A DNA stretch of 64,000 bases, from the NCBI RefSeq assembly GCF_014648915.1, contig NZ_BMSA01000028.1:62001-126000 (forward strand), read 5' to 3'. The first letter of the stretch is position 1. Each line of letters opens with the position of its first letter. The position numbers were made by a program, and so were the translations under genes. This document shows positions 45,178 through 53,683 of the stretch, in pieces. The notes under the pieces are model-generated. The model was not told the origin of the DNA. It worked only from the letters and a program-made list of their open reading frames with translations, and searched no databases. This stretch comes from Streptomyces phaeofaciens (GTDB taxonomy: Bacteria; Actinomycetota; Actinomycetes; Streptomycetales; Streptomycetaceae).

Positions 45178-46617
45178 ATGAGTACGGCCGTCGTGGTGGG
45201 CAGCGGACCGAACGGGCTGGCCGCCGCCGTCGCGCTGGCCCGGGAGGGTGTGGAGGTCACCGTGCTGGAGGCCGCCGACACGATCGGTGGTGGTACCCGG
45301 ACCAGCGAGCTGACCCCGGGTCTCCTCCACGACCACTGCTCGGCCATCCACCCGATGGCGGTGGGCTCACCGTTTCTGCGGACGCTCGGTCTGGAAGCCC
45401 ACGGTCTGCGCTGGTGCCTTCCGGAGATCGACTGTGTGCACCCCCTGGACTCGGGCGACGCCGGTGTCCTGCACCGTTCGCTGCGGCAGACGGCCGACGC
45501 GCTCGGCACGGAGGACGGGCCGCGGTGGCAGCGGGTGTTCGGCCCGCTGGCCGACGGGTTCGACGCGCTGGCCGAGGATCTGATGGGCCCGCTCCTCCAT
45601 GTGCCGAGGCATCCGCTGCGGGTGGCGGCGTTCGGGTCGGCGGCGCTGCTGCCGGCCGGCGCCGTGGCGGGGCTGTGGCGGTCCGAACGCGCCCGCGCCC
45701 TGTTCGCGGGGGCGGCGGCCCACGCCTTCCGGCCGTTCCACCGTCCGGCCACCGCCTCGGTGGGGATGATGATCATCGCCGCCGGTCACCGATACGGCTG
45801 GCCCGTGGCCGCGGGCGGTTCCCGGGCGATCACCGATGCGCTCGCGGCACTGCTGGCGGAACTGGGCGGCGGCGTCGAGACCGGCGTCCCGGTCCGCTCC
45901 CTCGCCCAACTGCCCCCGGCCGACACCCTCCTGTTCGACCTCGCCCCGCGCGCGGTCGCCGACATCATGGGCGACCGGCTGCCGCCGCGCGTGGCGCGCG
46001 CCTACCGCCGCTACCGTCACGGCCCCGGCGCCTTCAAGGTCGACTTCGCGGTCGAGGGCGGAGTCCCGTGGACCAGCGAGGCGGCACACCGGGCCGGTAC
46101 CGTCCACCTGGGCGGGCCGTACGCGGAGGTCGCGCACACCGAACGGCTGATCCACGCCGGACGGATGCCGGAGCGGCCCTTCGTGCTCGTGGGCCAGCAG
46201 TATCTGGCCGATCCGCAGAGGTCCGACGGCGATGTGCATCCCGTATGGACCTACGCCCATGTGCCCCACGGCTACGACGGGGACGCCACGGAGGCGATCG
46301 TCGGGCAGATCGAGCGTTTCGCCCCAGGATTCCGTGAGCGGATCGTCGGCATGGCGGTCCGCTCCCCGGCCGCCTTCGAGGAGTACAACCCCAACTACCT
46401 CGGCGGGGACATCATCACGGGGGCGAACACCACGCTCCAGCTCGTCATGCGTCCCCGCTTCGCCCTGGACCCTTACAGCACGGGCGTTCCGGGAGTGTTC
46501 ATCTGCTCGGCCGCGTCACCGCCCGGGGCGGGGGCCCACGGCATGTGCGGGGCCAACGCGGCCGCGTCGGCACTGCGGCAGCTGCGACGCCGAGGGAGTA
46601 CCCGCGGACGCTGGTGA
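45178..46617 (+). CDS. Phytoene-desaturase-like FAD/NAD(P) oxidoreductase
   Basis: 479-residue flavoprotein. It has an N-terminal dinucleotide fold (VVVGSGPNGLAAAVALAREG, then EAADTIGGGTRTSELTPG) typical of the CrtI/amine-oxidase-like group, and a C-terminal GVFICSAASPPGAGAHGMCG that closes the FAD site. The AGGAGG site is at ideal distance from the ATG. No carotenoid genes are nearby, so it is probably one of the uncharacterised CrtI-like oxidoreductases. Confidence 0.87.
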   Translation: MSTAVVVGSGPNGLAAAVALAREGVEVTVLEAADTIGGGTRTSELTPGLLHDHCSAIHPMAVGSPFLRTLGLEAHGLRWCLPEIDCVHPLDSGDAGVLHRSLRQTADALGTEDGPRWQRVFGPLADGFDALAEDLMGPLLHVPRHPLRVAAFGSAALLPAGAVAGLWRSERARALFAGAAAHAFRPFHRPATASVGMMIIAAGHRYGWPVAAGGSRAITDALAALLAELGGGVETGVPVRSLAQLPPADTLLFDLAPRAVADIMGDRLPPRVARAYRRYRHGPGAFKVDFAVEGGVPWTSEAAHRAGTVHLGGPYAEVAHTERLIHAGRMPERPFVLVGQQYLADPQRSDGDVHPVWTYAHVPHGYDGDATEAIVGQIERFAPGFRERIVGMAVRSPAAFEEYNPNYLGGDIITGANTTLQLVMRPRFALDPYSTGVPGVFICSAASPPGAGAHGMCGANAAASALRQLRRRGSTRGRW

Positions 46618-46789
46618 CGTGTCCAGCGCGTAGGGCACGGAGAGTCCGGCCTCAGCGCCGCTTCCGCCGGCCGACCGGCGGGAGCGGTGTTTACGCCTGC
46701 GCCCACGATCGATTCCCCGCGAAACCCGCCACGCGGAGTCTAGGTACAGGGCCCCGCGGCTACGAGACCCGCCAACGATGCGCTACATT

Positions 46790-46809
46790 GAGAGAACGTT
46801 GGTTCTCTC
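46790..46809. promoter_or_regulatory. Palindromic operator GAGAGAAC-N4-GTTCTCTC
   Basis: Perfect 8-base arms around GTTG, 15 bases before the LysR gene start. The core GAGAAC-N4-GTTCTC recurs at 47747, 47783, 52156 and 52191 and, degenerate, at 48508. Confidence 0.7.
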
Positions 46810-46824
46810 CGAAGGGTTCCGGCC

Positions 46825-47691
46825 ATGCACCATGGAGCGTATCTCGGCATGCTCCGCACATTTCTGTGCGTGTACCGATGCGGTGGCGTCGCCAAGGCGG
46901 CAGGCCAGCTCGGCCTGTCCCAGCCCGCCGTTTCCCGCCATCTGAAGACACTCGAAGACATCATGGAGCGGACCCTCTTCGACCGCCTGGGACGAGGGGT
47001 CGCCCCCACCCAGGCGGGAGTCCTCCTCGCCGCCCAGATCGCCGCCCACCTGGACGCCCTGGAAAGCGCGATCGACTCGCTGCCCCCGCTCAGCGCCACC
47101 GCACCCGTACTGCTGGGGGCGCCGAGCGATCTGCTCTCGATCCATGTCCTGCCCAAATTGACCCCGCTGCTGGCCCGTGGCGTCGGCGTGCACTGCAGCA
47201 ACGGCCCGACTCCCGAGCTCACGCGGACACTCCTGCACGACGAGCTGGACCTCGTCGTCGTGACGAAGATCGAGCAGGCTCCCACCAAGCAGCTCTACCT
47301 CAGGCTCCTGTGCGAGGAGGAATTCGTCCTGGTGGGCCGGGCAGGAGAAGCCCCCTTCGCCCCGGAGAACGACACTCGCCGCTTCATCGGCTACTCCCCG
47401 GCCATGTCGATGGCCCGGCACTACTTCCGCGCCTGCTGGGGCATACAGCCCCCGGCACCCGCTCTGACGGTCGCCGATCTCCGGACGGTGGTGGCAGCCG
47501 CCGCGGCGGGAACCGGCCTGAGCGTCGTCCCCCGCTATCTCGCACAGGAGGCGCTGGACGCCGGCAGGCTGAGCCTCCTGCATACGCCGCTTACACCGGT
47601 CAGCAACTCGATATACCTGGCCACGCGCCGGGGACGGGAACACCTGCCGCAGATCCGGGCGGCGTTCGAGTTGCTCTGCGAGACGGCCTGA
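46825..47691 (+). CDS. LysR-family transcriptional regulator
   Basis: 288-residue LTTR: N-terminal winged helix (LRTFLCVYRCGGVAKAAGQ, then LSQPAVSRHLKTLE) and effector-binding domain. A GAGAAC-type palindrome lies 15 bases upstream of the start, overlapping where the promoter should be, and two more copies occur downstream of the gene before the ATPase gene. It may bind these sites, or be a target of the nearby TetR. Confidence 0.88.
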   Translation: MHHGAYLGMLRTFLCVYRCGGVAKAAGQLGLSQPAVSRHLKTLEDIMERTLFDRLGRGVAPTQAGVLLAAQIAAHLDALESAIDSLPPLSATAPVLLGAPSDLLSIHVLPKLTPLLARGVGVHCSNGPTPELTRTLLHDELDLVVVTKIEQAPTKQLYLRLLCEEEFVLVGRAGEAPFAPENDTRRFIGYSPAMSMARHYFRACWGIQPPAPALTVADLRTVVAAAAAGTGLSVVPRYLAQEALDAGRLSLLHTPLTPVSNSIYLATRRGREHLPQIRAAFELLCETA

Positions 47692-47746
47692 GGGGATCAG
47701 GCCGGCGAACATCATCGGCCCACTGAACCGGCAGGCCCCTTGTCGC

Positions 47747-47798
47747 GAGAACCATCGTTCTATACGCTGGGATCACTAGCTGGAGAATATACGTTCTC
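47747..47798. promoter_or_regulatory. Tandem GAGAAC-N4-GTTCTC operators
   Basis: Two sites 36 bases apart: GAGAAC-CATC-GTTCTA (47747-47762) and GAGAAT-ATAC-GTTCTC (47783-47798). They lie between the LysR gene and the ATPase gene, about 140 bases before the latter's start. The same paired layout recurs at 52156-52206. Confidence 0.7.
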
Positions 47799-47936
47799 CC
47801 GGAAGGCGCAGGAACGCGGAGCCGGATGCTTCCCGGCCGAGCGCGACGGTGAGAGTACGGGGCCGCCCGCACGTCACCTCGCAGCACGTGAGCCGGGCCC
47901 AGGTCCGGGACCCTGAAAGTTCAACGGGACATTCCC

Positions 47937-48488
47937 ATGATCCTCTCGCGCATCACACCCCCGCCCTCACCGGCAGCACGCGGCGCGTTCGACCACCGGC
48001 CTCGTGCCACCGGCCCGGACCCCCCGTCCGCGCCCTTCGTCTCCGGCATGCCCCGGCACGGCGTCATCACCCTCCCGGCCGAAGCCCGCCAGGTCTGCAC
48101 GGTTCGCCGCTTCGCGGCGGCCCTGCTGGCCCGCTGGGGCGTCGCCGGGGACGACCTGGACTCCGTCCTGTTGATCATCGGCGAACTCGCCGGCAACGCC
48201 GCCCAGCACGGGCGGGCCGACATGACCGTCAGCCTGACGCTCGAGGAGGGGAGCGTGTGCGTCGAAGTCGTCGACTCGGGCACCCGCCCCGCCGTGACCC
48301 ACCCCCGGTGCGGCAGCCCCTGCGACGAACGCGGCCGGGGACTGGACATCGTCGGCCAGCTGGCGGACTGGACCGAGACACGCGAGGGACGCGAGGGGCG
48401 ACAGGTCCGCGCCGTCCGACGTCTCACGCCGACCGGGGCCGGGGCCGGGGCGCCGGATGATCCGAGGCGGGAGCGTGTCCTGCCCTGA
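47937..48488 (+). CDS. Anti-sigma-type ATP-binding protein (HATPase_c)
   Basis: 183-residue RsbW/SpoIIAB-like kinase fold. The N-box is in LLIIGELAGNAAQHG and the G-box region is in ERGRGLDIVGQLAD. Streptomycetes have many such single-domain regulators that act on sigma factors or anti-sigma antagonists. The Pro-rich first 40 residues are disordered. No sigma factor or antagonist is adjacent. Two GAGAAC-type operators lie upstream. Confidence 0.82.
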   Translation: MILSRITPPPSPAARGAFDHRPRATGPDPPSAPFVSGMPRHGVITLPAEARQVCTVRRFAAALLARWGVAGDDLDSVLLIIGELAGNAAQHGRADMTVSLTLEEGSVCVEVVDSGTRPAVTHPRCGSPCDERGRGLDIVGQLADWTETREGREGRQVRAVRRLTPTGAGAGAPDDPRRERVLP

Positions 48489-48507
48489 TCCGCGCGCGGT
48501 ACCGTGA

Positions 48508-48523
48508 GAGAACGACGATTCCC
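48508..48523. promoter_or_regulatory. Degenerate GAGAAC-type operator before the TetR gene
   Basis: GAGAAC-GACG-ATTCCC keeps one perfect half-site and a half with two changes, about 18 bases before the TetR start. It is consistent with weak autoregulation. Confidence 0.4.
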
Positions 48524-48540
48524 GAGATGAGGTGGCTGAA

Positions 48541-49116
48541 GTGGAACGCGAAGAGGTCGAGCAGCGGGTCCTCGACGCAGCGGAGGAGCTGTTCTACAGC
48601 CAGGGCATCCACGCTGTGGGGATGGATGCGATCCGCTCCGCCTCCGCCGTCTCCCTCAAGCGCCTCTACCAGACCTTCCCGTCCAAGGACGGCCTGGTCG
48701 AGGCCTACCTGCGGCGGCGGGACGCCCGGTGGCTGCGGGAACTGGCCCTGTACGCGGATGCCCACGACTCGCCCGCGCAGCGGATTCTGGCGGTCTTCGA
48801 CTGGCTGTTCCGCTGGTTCAACGAGCCGGACTTCCGCGGCTGCGGCTTCATCAACTCCTTCGGGGAGCTGGGGGCGACCTCCCAGACGGTGGCCGACATC
48901 GCCAAGGCCCACAAGCAGTCGTTCCGGCAGTACATCGCCGACCTGGTGGCCGCCGCGGAGGCGCCCACCTGGCTCGCCGACCAGCTCTTCCTCCTCGCCG
49001 AGGGCGCGATGACCACGGCCGCCATCTCCGGGTCGGCGGAGCCCGCCCGCCAGGCGAAGGACGCCGCCCGTACGCTGCTGCGGGCCGCGCACGCGGACAC
49101 CGGTTCCCCGGCTTGA
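48541..49116 (+). CDS. TetR-family transcriptional regulator
   Basis: 191-residue TetR. The N-terminal HTH has RVLDAAEELFYSQGIHAVGM and SLKRLYQTFPSKDGLVEAYL; the C-terminal ligand domain has a conserved GCGFINSFGELG. The GTG at 48541 has GAGG eight bases upstream; a GTG three codons earlier is possible. TetR proteins of this group often sit with NTF2-like (DUF1348) genes, and one with GAGAAC operators lies 3.7 kb downstream. It is my preferred candidate for recognising the repeated operators. Confidence 0.85.
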   Translation: MEREEVEQRVLDAAEELFYSQGIHAVGMDAIRSASAVSLKRLYQTFPSKDGLVEAYLRRRDARWLRELALYADAHDSPAQRILAVFDWLFRWFNEPDFRGCGFINSFGELGATSQTVADIAKAHKQSFRQYIADLVAAAEAPTWLADQLFLLAEGAMTTAAISGSAEPARQAKDAARTLLRAAHADTGSPA

Positions 49117-49221
49117 CGGGAGCCGCGTGGGTCCCCGGCGGATGTTGCGGGGCCGAGGCCGGTGACGAGGCAAGGGCGAGACCCTCTCCGGGTGCCGCGA
49201 GATCGGATAGCGTGCACAGCC

Positions 49222-49809
49222 ATGGGTGAGCTGATAGTGATCAGGCACGGCCAGACCGAGTGGAGCCTGTCGGGCCGGCATGCCGGACGGACCGACGTCC
49301 CGCTGACCGCCGCAGGCGAGGCCGCGGCCGGTGCTCTTGCTCCGAGGCTGGCCCACCGCCCTCTGGTCGCCGTGCTCAGCAGCCCCCTGAGCCGCGCCAT
49401 GCGGACGGCCGAGCTGGCCGGCCTGACCGGCGTCAAGCCCGATCCAGACCTTCTGGAGTGGGACTACGGCGGCTACGAAGGGTTGACCGCCGAGCAGATC
49501 CGCGAGGCGCGGCCGGGCTGGGACCTGTGGCGCGACGGTGTCGTTCCCGGTGACGCCGACCATCCCGGCGAGCAGCTCGCGCAGGTGGCCGCGCGCACGG
49601 ACAGGGTGCTGGACCGTGTCCGTCCGCTGCTGAGCGACGGCGACGTCGCCGTGGTCGCGCACGGCCACCTGGCGCGCGTGCTCACCGTGCGCTGGCTCGG
49701 CCTCGACGCGTCCGCGAGCCGGCTGCTCGGCCATCCGCATCCGGGCACGCTCGGCTTCCTGGCCGTCGAAGACGGGCAGCCGGTCATCTCCGCCTGGAAC
49801 GTCCCGTAG
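49222..49809 (+). CDS. Histidine phosphatase family protein
   Basis: 195-residue phosphoglycerate-mutase-like phosphatase. The catalytic RHGQTEWSLSGRHAG opens the protein, SSPLSRAMRTAEL supplies the second Arg, and VVAHGHLARVL provides the second catalytic His. Substrate unknown (small phosphorylated metabolites in relatives). Starts at ATG 49222, the natural MxxLxxIRHG position. Confidence 0.9.
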   Translation: MGELIVIRHGQTEWSLSGRHAGRTDVPLTAAGEAAAGALAPRLAHRPLVAVLSSPLSRAMRTAELAGLTGVKPDPDLLEWDYGGYEGLTAEQIREARPGWDLWRDGVVPGDADHPGEQLAQVAARTDRVLDRVRPLLSDGDVAVVAHGHLARVLTVRWLGLDASASRLLGHPHPGTLGFLAVEDGQPVISAWNVP

Positions 49810-49849
49810 GGCAGGGCCGCCGCGTCACAGGTGCCGGCCCGGTCCGGCG

Positions 49850-50317
49850 TCAGAACGGCTTCGTCGGCAGGTACTTGCCGTCCAGGGTGATCACCGCGCG
49901 GTGGCCGCCCTCGGGGTCGTCGATCTTCTTGACGTCGAGCCTGAAGTTGATCGCGCTGATGATGCCGTCACCGAACTGCTCGTGGATCAATGCCTTCAGG
50001 GTGGTGCCGTAGACCTGGACCATCTCGTAGAACCGGTAGACGGTCGGGTCGGTGGGTGTCCCGCCGGGGATGCTGCCACGCAGTGGCACCGTCTGGAGCA
50101 GCATCGCGGCGTCCGAATCCAGGTCCAGGCGCTCGGCCACGGCTTCCGCCGCGTCCGCCGGCAGTGCGTGCTGGCCGAGCAGGGCGGCGGTGACGTATGC
50201 CGGGGAGAGGCCGGCGATGTCGGCCAACTCCTGCCAGGTGAGGTCCTTGCGGGTCTTGGCCTCGACGACGTCGATGGCGAGCTGCTGACGAGCCTGGGGG
50301 TCGACCTGTGCGTGCAT
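49850..50317 (-). CDS. cynS: Cyanate hydratase (cyanase)
   Basis: 155-residue enzyme that converts cyanate and bicarbonate to ammonia and two CO2. The N-terminal HTH-like domain (LTWQELADIAGLSPAYVTAAL) and the C-terminal catalytic domain are both present. YRFYEMVQVYG carries the Arg and Glu and the DGIISAINF stretch carries the Ser of the Arg-Glu-Ser active site. It follows the carbonic anhydrase gene on the same strand, which recycles bicarbonate. Confidence 0.96.
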   Translation of the reverse strand: MHAQVDPQARQQLAIDVVEAKTRKDLTWQELADIAGLSPAYVTAALLGQHALPADAAEAVAERLDLDSDAAMLLQTVPLRGSIPGGTPTDPTVYRFYEMVQVYGTTLKALIHEQFGDGIISAINFRLDVKKIDDPEGGHRAVITLDGKYLPTKPF

Positions 50318-50388
50318 CGGTGGGGAACCTTTCGTGGGGTGGGGATCCGGACCGGTCGTGAGGCCCGGACGGGATGTGTCTCTCTGCG

Positions 50389-51009
50389 TCATCCGGCCGG
50401 TGTGAGGAGGCGCCCGCCGCCCGTTTCGAACTCCTCGACGGAGCCGGACGCGATGTCGTAGACCCATCCGTGCAGCGTCACCTCGTTCCGCGCGAGGGCT
50501 CGAACCACCGCAGGGTGTGTCCTGAGGTTCGCCAGCTGGCACAGGACGTTGTCGCGGACCAGTGCCGCGACCTCGTCCTCGGCTGCGGGGAAGTCCCCGG
50601 CGTCGCTTCGCGCCCTCGCCGCCGCACCGTGACGCAGCCAGGCCGCGACCGCGGGCAGCGCGGCGAGATCACCGTCGGAGGAGAGCGCGGTCATCGCGCC
50701 GCAGCCGGAGTGCCCGCAAACGATCACGCTGGTGACGCCCAGTACGGTGACGGCGTACTCGATGCTGGCCGCGACCCCGTCCGCGCCGGCGCCCGGCGCA
50801 CAGGGCGGCACCAGATTGCCCGCGGTGCGGATGACGAACAGCTCTCCTGGGTCGCTCTGGGTGACGAGCTCGGGGACGACCCTGCTGTCCGAGCAGCCGA
50901 TGAACAGGGTGGACGGCTGATGGGTCGTGGCCAGCCGCTCGAAGAGCGCTGCCTGTGCGGGAAACACCTCCGTCGTGAAACGGCGGAACCCCTCGGCGAT
51001 GTCTTTCAC
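50389..51009 (-). CDS. cynT: Beta-class carbonic anhydrase
   Basis: 206-residue zinc enzyme that hydrates CO2. C39-D41-R43 (IGCSDSRV) and H100/C103 (CGHSGCGA) form the zinc site and the Asp-Arg dyad. Position numbers match those of E. coli CynT almost exactly. First gene of cynT-cynS and divergent from cynR; it replaces the bicarbonate consumed by cyanase. Confidence 0.95.
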   Translation of the reverse strand: MKDIAEGFRRFTTEVFPAQAALFERLATTHQPSTLFIGCSDSRVVPELVTQSDPGELFVIRTAGNLVPPCAPGAGADGVAASIEYAVTVLGVTSVIVCGHSGCGAMTALSSDGDLAALPAVAAWLRHGAAARARSDAGDFPAAEDEVAALVRDNVLCQLANLRTHPAVVRALARNEVTLHGWVYDIASGSVEEFETGGGRLLTPAG

Positions 51010-51108
51010 GGGTCACTCCTTCTCGGACTGCCGATGCCTGACGGCCCTACGGAATCCACCATGGATGACCTGGCCCTATAGCGTCCAAGACGCACAGAGC
51101 ATCACTGT

Positions 51109-51125
51109 TATAGGTCGTGCCTATA
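51109..51125. promoter_or_regulatory. CynR-type LysR box
   Basis: TATAGG-TCGTG-CCTATA, perfect 6-base arms, in the 125-base gap between divergent cynT and cynR and ending nine bases before the cynR start. A second CTATAG lies at 51076-51081. Likely the CynR site controlling both directions. Confidence 0.7.
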
Positions 51126-51134
51126 CTCGGCTTC

Positions 51135-52043
51135 ATGGCAGCCCTGGAACTGCGCCACCTTCGCTATCTGCTCGCCGTGGCCGAGCATGCCAACTTCACC
51201 CGTGCCGCGGAGGCCCTGCACGTCTCCCAGCCCACGTTGTCGCAGCAGATCAGGCAGCTGGAGCGGTCACTGCACGTCCAACTCCTCGACCGTTCGGGTC
51301 GCACGGTACGCCTGACCGACGCCGGCGCCACCTATGTCCAGTACGCGCGCCGCGCCCTGCGGGAACTGGCAGCCGGCGAACGCGCGATGCTGGACGTCCA
51401 GGATCTCTCACGCGGCACCCTGCGGCTGGCCGCGACCCCGACCTTCACCCTCTACCTGATCGGCCCCCTGGTCACCGACTTCCACACGCGGCATCCGGGC
51501 ATCACCCTGGAGATCGCCGAGTTGGCGCAGGACCGCATCGAATCGGACCTGCTCGACGACAGGCTGGACGTCGGCATCGCGTTCGAGGGCGACCACTTGC
51601 CGGCGATCGACAGCACGGCCCTGTACACCGAGACGCTGAGCCTGGTCGTCGGCACCGGACATCCGTGCTCGAACCGCCGGGAGCCGTTGCCGGTCCGTGA
51701 ACTGCGCGACCACCCTCTGGCGCTGCTCAGCCGCGACTTCGCCACCCGACGTCAGATCGACGAGTACCTCGCCGGCCACGGGGTCCGGCCCGGCATCGCC
51801 GTCGAAGCCAACTCGGTCCACGCCCTCCTGGAGATCGTCCATGGAGGCCGACTCGCCACCGTGCTGCCCGACGCCCTGGCCCGTGAGCACGTGCCGCTGC
51901 ACCCCGTCCCCCTCGACCCCCCGCTGCCCCCGCGCACGGTCGCGCTGCTCCGCCGGGAGAGCGCCTACCAGAGCGCCGCGGCCCGCGCCTTCACCGAGCT
52001 CGCCCGCCAATGGGTGCGCGCCCGCGGTTACACACCCGCCTGA
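51135..52043 (+). CDS. cynR: LysR-family regulator of the cyanate operon
   Basis: 302-residue LTTR. ELRHLRYLLAVAEHANFTRAAE and SQPTLSQQIRQLE form the HTH, closely like E. coli CynR. Divergent from cynT-cynS with the LysR box between. Cyanate is the expected inducer by analogy. Confidence 0.88.
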   Translation: MAALELRHLRYLLAVAEHANFTRAAEALHVSQPTLSQQIRQLERSLHVQLLDRSGRTVRLTDAGATYVQYARRALRELAAGERAMLDVQDLSRGTLRLAATPTFTLYLIGPLVTDFHTRHPGITLEIAELAQDRIESDLLDDRLDVGIAFEGDHLPAIDSTALYTETLSLVVGTGHPCSNRREPLPVRELRDHPLALLSRDFATRRQIDEYLAGHGVRPGIAVEANSVHALLEIVHGGRLATVLPDALAREHVPLHPVPLDPPLPPRTVALLRRESAYQSAAARAFTELARQWVRARGYTPA

Positions 52044-52155
52044 TCGTCCGGGGCACCCCGAGGCCGCTGCGGCCGCCCACCCCTGGGGAGATGCCGGACT
52101 CGGACTCCCCCGATGCCGCACGCTCCGCCACCTGCGAGAAGGCCCGACCTTGCGC

Positions 52156-52206
52156 GAGAACCATCGTTCTCCTATCGTGAAGGGAAGAGAGAGAATGAGC
52201 GTTCTC
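52156..52206. promoter_or_regulatory. Tandem GAGAAC-N4-GTTCTC operators
   Basis: GAGAAC-CATC-GTTCTC (52156-52171, perfect) and GAGAAT-GAGC-GTTCTC (52191-52206), 35 bases apart, directly upstream of the DUF1348 gene. The first spacer (CATC) is identical to that at 47747. Confidence 0.75.
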
Positions 52207-52222
52207 AGCCGAAGGAAACGAC

Positions 52223-52696
52223 ATGACACACGAATCACGCCCCCCGTTCCCTCCCTTCACCCGGGAGACCGCGGCCGAAAAGGTGCGGCTGGCGGAGGAC
52301 GGCTGGAACTCCCGCGACCCGGAGAAGGTCGCCCTCGCCTACACCGTGGACTCCCGCTGGCGCAACCGTGCGGAGTTCGCCACGTGCCGCGAGGAGATCG
52401 TCGCCTTCCTCACCCGCAAGTGGCAGCGTGAACTGGAATACCGGCTGATCAAGGAGCTCTGGGCCTTCGACGGCAACCGCATCGCGGTGCGCTTCGCCTA
52501 CGAGTTCCACGACGATTCGGGCAACTGGTTCCGCTCCTACGGCAACGAGAACTGGGAGTTCGACGCCAACGGACTCATGCGGCTGCGGTACGCATGCATC
52601 AACGATCTCCCCATCAAGGAGTCGGAACGCAAGTACCACTGGCCGCTCGGACGCCGCCCCGACGACCACCCGGGCCTGAGCGACCTCGGCCTCTGA
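52223..52696 (+). CDS. DUF1348 / NTF2-like protein
   Basis: 157-residue cone-shaped NTF2-fold protein of the DUF1348 family. The start region has the AEDGWNSRDPEKVALAYT pattern, then WRNRAEFATCREEIVAFLTR and RIAVRFAYEFHDDSGNWFRS. It binds a small ligand or acts as a lyase/isomerase; function not established. GAAGGA before the ATG. Strongly marked by two operators upstream, suggesting induced expression. Confidence 0.87.
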   Translation: MTHESRPPFPPFTRETAAEKVRLAEDGWNSRDPEKVALAYTVDSRWRNRAEFATCREEIVAFLTRKWQRELEYRLIKELWAFDGNRIAVRFAYEFHDDSGNWFRSYGNENWEFDANGLMRLRYACINDLPIKESERKYHWPLGRRPDDHPGLSDLGL

Positions 52697-52706
52697 CCGC
52701 CCGATG

Positions 52707-52748
52707 CCCGGTCGTAGATCCATGGCCGGCCCCGGGTCTACGACGGGG
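52707..52748 (+). terminator. Hairpin terminator after the DUF1348 gene
   Basis: 8-base arms GTCGTAGA / TCTACGAC extended by CCC / GGG across one mismatch, between the convergent DUF1348 and phosphatase genes. Confidence 0.65.
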
Positions 52749-52814
52749 ACCTCCCCTCACACCACCTCGCGGCCACGGTCCAACCGGCCCCGCACACCTG
52801 CCCTGGTGACCGCA

Positions 52815-53612
52815 TCAGCCTCCGCCGCGGATCATCGCCATCAGCAGCGCGTGGGTCTCGGCATCGGCCGCCACCACGAGTCCGCGGCCTGCTCGCCCGA
52901 TGGGGGCGCCGTCGATCCCGGTGACCACGCAGCCGGCAGCCCGGCACACGGCGATACCGGCGGCGAAGTGCACGCTCTCGGACAGGTCGCCGCCATCGGT
53001 GACGTACGCGGCCCGCTTGCCGGCCGCGACCCAGGCCAACGCCAGCGTCGTGGACACGACCCGGGGCCGGAACCGCTCGACGAAGTCGGGGTGGGCCAGC
53101 AGGTCCACGCCTCGGAACCCGGGCGCGCTCGGGAACGGCGGATCCAGATTGACGTCCACCAGCCGGGTGGCCGGGCTGGGCAGCAACGGGGCATCGACCC
53201 CCTCCTGCCGGACCGAGGCGGTCCTGCCGTCCGTGAAGAAGACCTCGCCGCTGAACGGATCGGCCACCGCCGCCGCCCCGTTGCGCAAGGCCACGTTGAC
53301 CGCCACGAGCATGTTGCCGACGGCGTAGTTCAACGTGCCGCACAAGGGATCCACCAACCACCGGCGCACGGCGTCGGTGGCACCTTGCCGCCCGCCTTCC
53401 TCGCCCAGCACGGCGTCCTCGGGTCGGGCAGCACGGATGACACCGAGGATCGTCTCCTCCGCCTGTACGTCGGCGGCGGTGGCAAAGTCTCCGGCGCCCT
53501 TGTCGATGCGGGTGAGCCGTTGACCGTACATCGTGCGCACCACGTCCGCGCCGGCGCAGGCGGCAGCTATCGCGACGTCGGCGTCGTCGGCATTCGCGTA
53601 TGAGTTGATCAC
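52815..53612 (-). CDS. Inositol-monophosphatase-family protein
   Basis: 265-residue phosphatase fold. GEEGG and DPLCGTLNYA correspond to the metal-binding motifs of the family, but the usual DPIDGT has Cys instead of the second Asp. Late motifs (SESVHFAAGIAVCRAAG) are also divergent. Activity may differ from inositol phosphatase. I chose the GTG at 53612; the longer open frame starts inside the neighbouring insertion sequence. The IS lies 72 bases upstream of this start and may have displaced the native promoter. Confidence 0.72.
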   Translation of the reverse strand: MINSYANADDADVAIAAACAGADVVRTMYGQRLTRIDKGAGDFATAADVQAEETILGVIRAARPEDAVLGEEGGRQGATDAVRRWLVDPLCGTLNYAVGNMLVAVNVALRNGAAAVADPFSGEVFFTDGRTASVRQEGVDAPLLPSPATRLVDVNLDPPFPSAPGFRGVDLLAHPDFVERFRPRVVSTTLALAWVAAGKRAAYVTDGGDLSESVHFAAGIAVCRAAGCVVTGIDGAPIGRAGRGLVVAADAETHALLMAMIRGGG

Positions 53613-53683
53613 GGCAGGCAGAATATCGAGGCGCGGTCGACGACCGCCGGTGAAGAGGTCGACGTCGACGATCAGCGGCCTAG

